The notes below the pieces were generated by a model that made no database searches, was not told the origin of the DNA, and saw nothing but the letters and a program-made list of their open reading frames with translations. DNA of 64,000 nt from Acidimicrobiia bacterium. GTDB taxonomy: Bacteria; Actinomycetota; Acidimicrobiia; Acidimicrobiales; Poriferisodalaceae. A program made the position numbers and the translations under genes. Below, piece after piece: positions 1-7,876 of the stretch (the stretch's first letter is position 1; every line of letters begins with the position of its first letter). The stretch covers positions 1-64,000 of the forward strand of contig JAJEBN010000109.1 in NCBI GenBank assembly GCA_022822525.1, written 5' to 3'.

Positions 1-1025
1 TTTCTTCAGCACTTGCAGGGAGGCGTACACGGTGCCCTTGTGGGTCCAGCCTTGGCGGTGGTAGTTCCAGTTGTCCGGCGCCAGGAGTTGCGCTGCTTCG
101 AAGTGCCGCAGTGCACGCTCGCTGTCGCCCGCTGCCTCGAAATGCAGCGCCAGCTTGAACGTGGGCTCGGCCAGCAGCGTGTCGTCGTCGACGGGCTTGA
201 GGCGTGCAGCGAGCTCCTCAGGCGACCAGACGAACTCGCTCTCGGGTCCCCGCTCGATCCAGTCCCGAGTCGCGTGGGCAAAGGCGTTGTTGCCCAGGCG
301 CACCTTGCCGAGCCCGAACTTGATCGTGGTCACGTCGGGAAAGACGCCCTCGTTGCTGCGGACGATGCGCCCCTCCTCGTCGATCCACGCGCCCGACGGC
401 ACGTTGATCCAGCCGAACAGCGAGCTGATCCGATGCGTCGGGTCGACAATGCTCGAAACGTCGGCTTGGCCTTGTCAAACCACTTGCCCGCAGCGGCCTC
501 GCCTTGGGAGTCCTCGGCCACGCTGATCAGCTCGAAGCGGTCGGGTCCGATCGATTCGTACAGCTCCTGCCAGACCGGCAGGTTCACCCTGCAGCCTCAC
601 CACGACGCCCAGGTGAACAACACCACCTTGCGGCCCCGCAGATCCGACAGTCGCACCGTGTCGCCGTTGCGGTCGGTCATCTCGAAGTCAGGGGCGAGCC
701 CCGACTCCAGCCCGGCCCTGCGCACTTCGGGCACTGAGCCCAGGCTCCACACGTCGTCATCGCGCACGTGCTTCTGGCCGATCATGTCGGCAAATGCCGA
801 GTAGCAGAACCACACCCAGTCGTCTGCATCGGCGATCCACGTAGACCGCTTGGCCTCGGGAAGCGGCACGCACAGCTCGCCCAGGCACGCCCCCTCGGGC
901 TTCAGCTGCCACCCGGTGGCCTGCGTGAGCTGATCGACCCGCACCCACAGGCTGTCGGTGTCATCGGTTCGCTCGGCGATGTCAGTCGCTTTGTCGCTCG
1001 TGCTGTCACTCGTCAGGACGATCAC
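1..1025 (-). CDS. Redoxin/TlpA-like thioredoxin-fold protein, putative selenoprotein (in-frame TGA at 597-599), with one apparent 1-nt frameshift near 447; runs off the window start
   Basis: N-terminal part ...LAPDFEMTDRNGDTVRLSDLRGRKVVLFTWASW-[TGA]-GCRVNLPVWQELYESIGPDRFELISVAEDSQGEAAAGKWFDKAKPTFRAL, then a shift of frame to VDPTHRISSLFGWINVPSGAWIDEEGRIVRSNEGVFPDVTTIKFGLGKVRLGNNAFAHATRDW... continuing to the window edge. Probable GTG start near 1025. Confidence 0.8.
566..582 (-). promoter_or_regulatory. Candidate bacterial SECIS hairpin for the redoxin selenoprotein
   Basis: On the minus strand CCTGCC-GGTCT-GGCAGG: perfect 6-bp stem, 5-nt GGUCU loop starting after a 20-nt spacer from the TGA. 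Confidence 0.72.
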
Positions 1026-1081
1026 GGATGGCCTCTGCTCTCGTGCACGTGCTTGAGTCGACGGCGCCCTCAGGGGGGAAC

Positions 1082-2254
1082 CTAGGGAAGCGCTCCGCCT
1101 TCGGTCATGCCGAGCAGTATCTGACCGTACTGCTCGTAGACGACGGCCGACACCATCAGGTGCGACTGCACGGTGTAGATGTCGCGCAGGATGCGCTGCA
1201 TCTCGCTGCCGTTCATCACCGCGCTGCCGCCGGTGAAGCGGAACAGCTCGCTCACGAGATCGACCGCCTCGTCGGTGCACCACACCGCCGCCGCCTGTGC
1301 TTCTGTAACCAGCGCCGGGTCGGGCGGGCCTGCGGCCGCCGAATCGAACGTGCGCTCCATCGCATCGGCCATCGCCAGTGCACACGCGTTCATGCGAACC
1401 GTGCCTTGGCCGATGGTCCGCTGGAACACCTGTCGGTCGGCGAGGCTGGCACCGCCGAGGTAGCCCCGCTGCTTCTCGATCGCCGTCTCGGTCATCGTCT
1501 GCAGCGCCAGCCGTCCGAGCGCATAGGCAAAGCTGCCGTGCTCATTCACGACGAATGCGGGCAGCCCGAGGCGCATGAGCGCGCCGCCCTTCGGCGGCTC
1601 GCCCGAGAACACGTCCACCGCGAAGCCGTCGGGGACGAAGACGTCGTCCAGCTCGTAGTCGCAACTGCCCGTGCCGCGCATGCCGAGGGTGTGCCAGTTG
1701 TCGTGCAGGATGGCGTCCCCGGTCGGCACGAGCGCCCTGATGAGCGGCGGTCCTTCGCCTTCGGCGAAGACGGGCGCGGCCACCCAATCGGAGTGCTCGA
1801 CGCCGCTTCCCCAGGCCCATCGGCCCGATACCCGGTAGCCGCCGTCAACCTTGCGGGCCGATCCCCCAGGCCGCAGCGACGCAGCCATGAAGGGGAAACC
1901 GTCCGCCAGAACGTTCGCGGCGGTCTCGTCGGGCAGCGTCGACAGCATGGCCCCGGTTGCCGAGGCCGTGATGAACATGCACCACGCGGCCGCCGGGTCG
2001 ATCATCGTCACCGCCTCGATCACGTCCATCTGTGTGACCGGGTGGGCTTCGGCGCCGCCCAGAACCCTCGGCGACTTCAGTTTGAACAGCCCCGAAGACC
2101 GCAGCGCCTCCACCGAAGTCGGCGACAGGCGCCGCGACTGCTCGGACTCCGCCCGACCGGCTGCCAAAGCGTCAGCTGCCGAGTCGACCGCCGCCAGCAG
2201 GTGAACCCGGTTGGCTTCCCGGTCCTCGGGGAACTCGTTCTCGCGGGAGCTCAC
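1082..2254 (-). CDS. Acyl-CoA dehydrogenase-type flavoprotein (group D flavin monooxygenase/HsaA-like fold)
   Basis: Translation ...SGLFKLKSPRVLGGAEAHPVTQMDVIEAVTMIDPAAAWCMF...GMRGTGSCDYELDDVFVPDGF... typical of acyl-CoA dehydrogenase type-2 monooxygenases; probable GTG start. Confidence 0.75.
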   Translation of the reverse strand: MSSRENEFPEDREANRVHLLAAVDSAADALAAGRAESEQSRRLSPTSVEALRSSGLFKLKSPRVLGGAEAHPVTQMDVIEAVTMIDPAAAWCMFITASATGAMLSTLPDETAANVLADGFPFMAASLRPGGSARKVDGGYRVSGRWAWGSGVEHSDWVAAPVFAEGEGPPLIRALVPTGDAILHDNWHTLGMRGTGSCDYELDDVFVPDGFAVDVFSGEPPKGGALMRLGLPAFVVNEHGSFAYALGRLALQTMTETAIEKQRGYLGGASLADRQVFQRTIGQGTVRMNACALAMADAMERTFDSAAAGPPDPALVTEAQAAAVWCTDEAVDLVSELFRFTGGSAVMNGSEMQRILRDIYTVQSHLMVSAVVYEQYGQILLGMTEGGALP

Positions 2255-2261
2255 TGCCCGC

Positions 2262-3491
2262 TCAGATCGCGTCGACGATGTGCTGGACCCCGCTGAGGTC
2301 TCTCGACAGCAGCGACGCACGGATCTCTTCGGGCTGCTCCGCGAACTTCGGGTCGCACTGCGGTCCGTTGAGACTGTGGATCCCGGATTCGTCCACGGTG
2401 GGGCCCCACTGGCTGCCGCCGTTGAATCCGAGCTGCCCGGGATCGGTCATGTCGATCGTGTTTGGGCCGTAGCTGGCATCCACACGGTCGCCGTCGCACA
2501 TGTGCTCGTGGACGTGCCCGTAGGGGTCGTGCCAGTAGTCGTAGATCTGCGAGCCGTAAACGTGGCGTCCGACCCCCCATGCCAACGCATAGGGCGCGCC
2601 CTCGGCGGCACGCTCCCGGAAGTGCATGTGCCCCCGAAACACGTCGTCCATGCTGAACACCTCGAATGCGGCGTGGCTGAACTGCGCCTCGGGAGTGCCG
2701 TCCATCAGCGCCAGCACCAAGATGCTGTGGTGGTCGGTCAGCGCATCGCCCCGATCCATCCGCAGGAATTGGAACATCACGTCAGAACCCGTCGCCGCGA
2801 TGAGCTCGACGAGCGGCTGCGGGAAGTGCTCTTCGGCTCCGGGCGGGATGATCATCCGTGCCGAGTCGCTGACGAGCATGCCGAAGGTGTCCGCCAGGCA
2901 CTTCATGAAGGCCTGATGTGCTCCCGGCGGCACCGCCGCCACCACGTGTCCGAGCCGGTACACCTCGGCGGGGCCGGGGTCCTTCTTGATCGGGTAGCGG
3001 TTGCCGACCACGTCCTGCTCGACGCCCACCCGATCGTCCACGCCGGCGTGGTTGTAGGTGTGACGGTCACGCCGCGACGCGAGCGGCTCCGCGTGCTGGC
3101 CGTGCACCGCCTCGAGCACGAAACCGCTGATCGGCTCGACGAAATGGACTCGCTTGCCGCCGCCGAGCCGGCCTTCGGTGCCGCCGATGTCGTGCACCGC
3201 CGAGCAGCCGGGCACCGCGTCAGCGAGGGCTGCCAAGTCGTCCTCGGAGTCGACCTCGAATGCCCAGCCGATGAACTTGGCGGGGCCGCGGTGCACGACA
3301 TGGAGGAACGGCATCGGCTCGAGTCCGCGCGAGAGCAGCAGATTCTCATCGCGATGGGCGACGACGAGACCGAAGTCGGTGACGAAGCGCTCCATCGCAT
3401 CCAGATCGGGTGCAGAGAACCGGACGTAGGCGACGTCGGCGGCTTTCACTATCGGCGTGGCTGTGTCGGACAGGGTCGCAGTGTCGGTCAT
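2262..3491 (-). CDS. VOC-superfamily (glyoxalase/extradiol dioxygenase-like) protein
   Basis: Two-domain VOC layout: VAYVRFSAPDLDAMERFVTDFGLVV... and YDYWHDPYGHVHEHMCDGDRV C-terminal metal-site region. Confidence 0.75.
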   Translation of the reverse strand: MTDTATLSDTATPIVKAADVAYVRFSAPDLDAMERFVTDFGLVVAHRDENLLLSRGLEPMPFLHVVHRGPAKFIGWAFEVDSEDDLAALADAVPGCSAVHDIGGTEGRLGGGKRVHFVEPISGFVLEAVHGQHAEPLASRRDRHTYNHAGVDDRVGVEQDVVGNRYPIKKDPGPAEVYRLGHVVAAVPPGAHQAFMKCLADTFGMLVSDSARMIIPPGAEEHFPQPLVELIAATGSDVMFQFLRMDRGDALTDHHSILVLALMDGTPEAQFSHAAFEVFSMDDVFRGHMHFRERAAEGAPYALAWGVGRHVYGSQIYDYWHDPYGHVHEHMCDGDRVDASYGPNTIDMTDPGQLGFNGGSQWGPTVDESGIHSLNGPQCDPKFAEQPEEIRASLLSRDLSGVQHIVDAI

Positions 3492-3641
3492 GTCGCCCCC
3501 CTCAGCAGCGCAAGCTCAGCGGCGCAAGTTCATCCGCGCAAGTACGGTAACCCAGCGGCCTGATCTCAACTGATGCGACGCCGAGCGGTCGTGTGCGGAC
3601 ATGACGCGACGCCAGCCGCACGGCAGAGAGAGGTGCTCCCG

Positions 3642-4421
3642 ATGGATCTCGGTCTGACCGGACGCTCGGCAATCCTGATGGCCTCCAGTCGAGGGCTGGG
3701 CCGGGCCTGCGCCCACAGCGTGGCTCGCGAGGGCGTCAGCGTGGTGATCAACGGTCGCACCGCTGACGACGTGCATGAAGCCGCCCGTGACATCGCGTCA
3801 GCCCATGGCGTGGTCGTCCAGACCGTCGTCGGTGATGCAACCGAGAGCGACGTGCAGGATGAGCTGCTGGAGGCGTGTCCCGAGCCGGACATCGTGTTGC
3901 TCAACGGCGGCGGTCCCCCGCTGGCAGCACTCGCCGACATCGAGCCCGAACAGTGGCAGGACGCCGCCCAGCGTCTGATGATCTCGCCCCTGGTGTTCGT
4001 GCAGCGAGTGGTGCCGGGCATGCGCGAACGCCGATTCGGCCGCATCGTCGCCATCACCTCTGCGATGGTGAAGGCGCCCAACCCCGCGCTCGGGCTCTCA
4101 GCCGGGCCGCGGCTCGGCATGACCGCAGTGCTCAAGGCGCTGTCCACCGAGGTCGTGATGGACAACGTCACGATCAACCAGCTCCTGCCAGAGCGCATCG
4201 ACACCGAGCGGCAGCAGTACATGGCCCGCATGATCATGGAGCAGCGCGGCATCAGCTGGGAGGAAGCCCGCGCTGCCCAGGCGTCAATGATCAAGGCCCA
4301 GCGGCTGGGCCGGCCCGAGGAGTTCGGCGATGCGTTCGCCTTCCTGTGCTCCTCCCAGGCCGGCTACATCAGCGGCCAGAACCTCCAGCTCGACGGCGGC
4401 AGCTATGCCGGCGTCTTCTGA
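3642..4421 (+). CDS. SDR-family oxidoreductase
   Basis: MDLGLTGRSAILMASSRGLGRACAHSVAREGVSVVINGR...; C-terminal ...SSQAGYISGQNLQLDGGSYAGVF. Confidence 0.85.
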   Translation: MDLGLTGRSAILMASSRGLGRACAHSVAREGVSVVINGRTADDVHEAARDIASAHGVVVQTVVGDATESDVQDELLEACPEPDIVLLNGGGPPLAALADIEPEQWQDAAQRLMISPLVFVQRVVPGMRERRFGRIVAITSAMVKAPNPALGLSAGPRLGMTAVLKALSTEVVMDNVTINQLLPERIDTERQQYMARMIMEQRGISWEEARAAQASMIKAQRLGRPEEFGDAFAFLCSSQAGYISGQNLQLDGGSYAGVF

Positions 4422-5866
4422 CCAGCAAGGTCGACGTGGCGACCGATGACGTTGCGGGTCACGGCCGACACGTCGTCGTGTTCGAGGCCGTACGCCCAGT
4501 CGGTGCAGCCGGTCGTGAACACCTCGCCCAGGCCCCGCGTGAACCAGCCCATCACTGCGGCGCCATGTGCGAAACGTGCCCGGTTCTCGGGCGTGTCGCC
4601 GCCGCCGAGGCGCTCAGTCACCCAGTTGAGCTCGCCGACATAGCTGCCGGGCAGGCCTGGCGGCGCCTCGGCGGTCTCCCACAGGTGGGCCGGCGCGGTG
4701 CCGAGCACCTCGAAGTTGGCGGGAGTTCCGCCGGTGGGCTTGGCGACCGGCAGCCCGTCCACCAGCTCGAGCTCGCAGCCGTCGCACTCGTAGCCCACTA
4801 CCACCGGCTCGCCGCCCAGCACGTCGCCCGCGGTCAGCCGCACGCCGTCGAACGCCCAGTGATCGGGTCGCCAGATCGTGTAGCCACCGGAACCCTTGGG
4901 CGCGCTTCGGCAATGTGCGTACCCGCCGCGGGTGAACGACACCCCGGTCATCTCGTTCTCCGGCCGGCCCGTCAGCGGATCGCTCCACATGGTGGACACG
5001 GTGTGCTGCTCGTCGGTACCCATCACCGGGTCGAGATCGAAGTCGAGCTTGTAGCCGATCACCCGGTCGTCGCCGTCGAATCGCACCTGCCAGAACGACG
5101 TGTTGCCCGAGAAGAACGCGACGGCGCCACCGCCATCGACCCAGCCCTCGAGATGGTCGCGCATGGCCTCGGACCAGTACTCGTCATGGCCGACGCTGAG
5201 GTACAGCCGTCGCCCGTCGAGCAGATCGGGCCGGGAGTGCAGGTCCAAGCTGGTGGCGTAGTCGAGCGTCACGCCGTTGCGCTCGGCCCAGCTCACGAAC
5301 AGCCGCTCCCAGTTCGCCCACCCTGCGGCGGCCGACCAGTAGGAGTAGTTGTCGAAGTACTCGTCAACCTCGCTGCGGGGCAGCTGCCCGAAGCGGGCGA
5401 CCCGGTAGCGGTACGGGTCGGGCTTGTCCAGGAATCCCCGTGGCAGCGGCCGGTGCTGGGACGATTCGTGGCCGCCGGTGTAGAAGCTGGGCCCGCCCCA
5501 GTCGTTATAGGCAGCCCATGTCGAGGTCGACAGCACCAGCAGCGCCTCGGTGGGTTCGGCGGCCCGCACCACGAAGAACGCCTCGGCCACCTCGCCGTCG
5601 GTGCCGTGCAGGCGAACCAGATAGAAGCCCGCCGGCCACGCCGGGTCGATGCTGATCGAGAGCGAGGGTGTCCAGCCGCAGCCCTCGGTGGCGCAGTCGT
5701 CGGGCACCGGTTGCTCGCCGACCGCCAGGTCCCGGGTCTCGACAAGCTGCTCGGCGGCACCCATCCGCAGCACCTCGACCCGGCACTGCCCGCCGTCGCC
5801 GCTGACCATCAGGTCGATGCTGTCGCCCGCCACGCCGCTCTGCGGCCAGCAGTACCCCGCGATCAT
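4403..5866 (-). CDS. N,N-dimethylformamidase beta (large) subunit-like protein
   Basis: GFYLVRLHGTDGEVAEAFFVVR...STSTWAAYNDWGGPSFY...YLSVGHDEYWSEAMRDHLEGWVDGGGAVAFFSGNTSFWQVR... matches the DMFase large-subunit family pattern. Confidence 0.75.
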   Translation of the reverse strand: MIAGYCWPQSGVAGDSIDLMVSGDGGQCRVEVLRMGAAEQLVETRDLAVGEQPVPDDCATEGCGWTPSLSISIDPAWPAGFYLVRLHGTDGEVAEAFFVVRAAEPTEALLVLSTSTWAAYNDWGGPSFYTGGHESSQHRPLPRGFLDKPDPYRYRVARFGQLPRSEVDEYFDNYSYWSAAAGWANWERLFVSWAERNGVTLDYATSLDLHSRPDLLDGRRLYLSVGHDEYWSEAMRDHLEGWVDGGGAVAFFSGNTSFWQVRFDGDDRVIGYKLDFDLDPVMGTDEQHTVSTMWSDPLTGRPENEMTGVSFTRGGYAHCRSAPKGSGGYTIWRPDHWAFDGVRLTAGDVLGGEPVVVGYECDGCELELVDGLPVAKPTGGTPANFEVLGTAPAHLWETAEAPPGLPGSYVGELNWVTERLGGGDTPENRARFAHGAAVMGWFTRGLGEVFTTGCTDWAYGLEHDDVSAVTRNVIGRHVDLAGQKTPA

Positions 5867-5928
5867 GCGGCGACCGTAGCGGTGCGCGCGGCCTGACTGC
5901 AGGCGATGCAATCGAGGCGGGTGCCTCG

Positions 5929-6345
5929 TTAGCGGCCCGGGGCGACCGTTTCGATGTTGAGCTGGCCTGCGAGGCCGGCGGTGCGGTGCACGGCGAGCGC
6001 TCGCCATTCCTGCGAGGAAGACATCTCCACCAGCGCGCCGCGGTTCGGGTATTGGGCGATGGCGATCTCGTCCCAGAGTTCCTCCACCTGGCCGAGCATC
6101 AGGAACGTGACATCGCCGGCGAAGACGATCTTGCCGCCGTAGTCCGGCAGCAGAGCGGCGACACCGCGTCCGTACAGCTCGTACGCCTGCCGTCCGGTGA
6201 GGTCGGTCTCGCGCTCGTCCTCGTACTCGGCGTGCTCCTTGAACTTGAGCAGGTTGACCATGTAGATCGGGCCGTCCGGGCCGGGTTCCAGCATCTCGTT
6301 GATGCGCTCGGCGCTGGTCGGCATGACCTCGTTGGTGACTTCCAT
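5929..6345 (-). CDS. DUF1330-like protein
   Basis: MEVTNEVMPTSAERINEMLEPGPDGPIYMVNLLKFKEHAEY...GRQAYELYGRGVAALLPDYGGKIVFAGDVTFLMLG. Confidence 0.65.
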   Translation of the reverse strand: MEVTNEVMPTSAERINEMLEPGPDGPIYMVNLLKFKEHAEYEDERETDLTGRQAYELYGRGVAALLPDYGGKIVFAGDVTFLMLGQVEELWDEIAIAQYPNRGALVEMSSSQEWRALAVHRTAGLAGQLNIETVAPGR

Positions 6346-6406
6346 CGTGTTTCCTTCGATCGGTCGGATGGTCTGTGCGTCGGATGGATGCTGACGGGCG
6401 CTGCGC

Positions 6407-7330
6407 TCAGTTGCCGGCGATGAAGTCGATCAGCACCTGCGCCAGCTCGGGGCCCTTGTCCTCCTGCAGGAAGTGCGATGCGCCCTCGATGGTGACATGG
6501 GCCTGACCTTGGGCTCCGGGAACCAGCTGGCGGAACGGCTTGTCGCCGCCTGCCGTCACCGGGTCCTGGTCGCTGAAGCAGCACAGGAACGGCTTGTCGA
6601 ACTGCTGCAGCACGCCCCAGGCATCACGGTTCGGCTGCGCCTCGGGATCGTCAGGCGACGTGCAGACGTGTGACGGCCAGGCGCGCGCACCGGCCTTGTA
6701 GGAATCGTCGGGGAAGGGCGCGTCGTACGCAGCGATGACCTCAGGCGCGAAGTCGGTGAGGCTGGCGCCGTTGACGATGTCGCCGATCGGGAAGACAGGC
6801 GACTCCCGGGCGTACGTCTGCCAGCTCATGAAGGCGTCGCTGGGCAAGCGATCCCCGGTGGGCAGGCCGGTGTTGGCGATGGCCACCCGGGCGAACCGGT
6901 CGGGCTGGGCAGTCACGAGCCGCAGGCCGATCAGCCCGCCCCAGTCCTGGCCGAAGAAGGTGATGTCGCTCAAGTCGAGCACGTCGAACACGAGGCTCGA
7001 CATCCACGTCACGTGGCGGGCGTAGGTGTAGTCGGACTGCTCGGTGGGCTTGTCGCTGCGCCCGAAGCCGATCTGGTCGGGCACGATCACCCGGTGCCCG
7101 GCATCGGCGATGGGCCGGATCATGTGGCGGTACAGGTACGCCCATGACGGCTCGCCGTGCAGCAGCAGCACCGGGTCGGAGTCGGGAGGTCCCTCGTCGA
7201 GATAGTGGACCCGCAGCGAGCCGCCCTCGCCGCCGTATTTGTCGGAAATCGGAATCTCGACGTAGTGCGGTTCGAAGTCGTATCCCGCCAGACCGGCAAA
7301 GCGCTCGTCGGGTGTGCGAAGGATCTTCAT
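6407..7330 (-). CDS. Haloalkane dehalogenase (alpha/beta hydrolase, DhlA/DhmA-like)
   Basis: VLLLHGEPSWAYLYRHMIRPIADAGHRVIVPDQIGFGRSDKP...FFGQDWGGLIGLRLV: HGEPSW and QDWGG halide-binding/nucleophile signatures. Confidence 0.85.
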   Translation of the reverse strand: MKILRTPDERFAGLAGYDFEPHYVEIPISDKYGGEGGSLRVHYLDEGPPDSDPVLLLHGEPSWAYLYRHMIRPIADAGHRVIVPDQIGFGRSDKPTEQSDYTYARHVTWMSSLVFDVLDLSDITFFGQDWGGLIGLRLVTAQPDRFARVAIANTGLPTGDRLPSDAFMSWQTYARESPVFPIGDIVNGASLTDFAPEVIAAYDAPFPDDSYKAGARAWPSHVCTSPDDPEAQPNRDAWGVLQQFDKPFLCCFSDQDPVTAGGDKPFRQLVPGAQGQAHVTIEGASHFLQEDKGPELAQVLIDFIAGN

Positions 7331-7866
7331 GGTGTTTGCTCCTGTGTTTGGACTCGGGCGAAGACGAGGTCTGGGTCGGCGTCGGGCGGTGCAAGCCAGC
7401 GCAGTCGGGCGGTGAAGCCGATGTAGTCCCACATGAGGTGCTCGGCGTCGCGCCAGCGGCGTACCTCGATCCGGCCGATGCCCGGGTCGAGACCGTGGGG
7501 CCGCAGCACATGCACACCGTCCTCGAAGCAGGCGACGACGTGGATCTCGACCGTCTTGTCGAATTCGGCGACGTCGTGCACGCCGTTGCGCTGCGTGCCG
7601 TCGCAGCGCATGTCGTGGATGATGCCCCCACCGGTCACCACCACCCGGTCGTCGGCTTGCTCGATGCGCTGCACCCCACCCAGCGCGGGATGGCCGGGCT
7701 GCTCGACGCCGTCCTGGGTGACCTCGACGGTCTGCCAGAAGCCCCGCATGTCCGGCGCGCCGTCGCAGAGGGGCTGGGTGCAGCCGGCCAGCACCGGCGG
7801 CGGCCACTGCGCCCAGCCGCCCGCTGGGGTGTATGCGACGGGAATCGAATCGGCGGTCAGAGTCAT
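7327..7866 (-). CDS. Hypothetical protein
   Basis: ORF MTLTADSIPVAYTPAGGWAQWPPPVLAGCTQPLCDG... overlapping the dehalogenase start by 4 bp; same-strand context. Confidence 0.6.
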   Translation of the reverse strand: MTLTADSIPVAYTPAGGWAQWPPPVLAGCTQPLCDGAPDMRGFWQTVEVTQDGVEQPGHPALGGVQRIEQADDRVVVTGGGIIHDMRCDGTQRNGVHDVAEFDKTVEIHVVACFEDGVHVLRPHGLDPGIGRIEVRRWRDAEHLMWDYIGFTARLRWLAPPDADPDLVFARVQTQEQTP

Positions 7867-7876
7867 CGGTGCTCCC

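Noticed and set aside
597-1385. 262-aa ORF as annotated in the track
   Set aside because: Its upstream ~120 codons overlap the neighbouring acyl-CoA dehydrogenase gene in a different frame; the true gene probably starts near 1025 and reads through the TGA at 597-599.
3875-5896. 673-aa plus-strand ORF
   Set aside because: Spans an SDR gene in the wrong frame and runs antisense to the DMFase-like gene; low-complexity R/A/P-rich composition.
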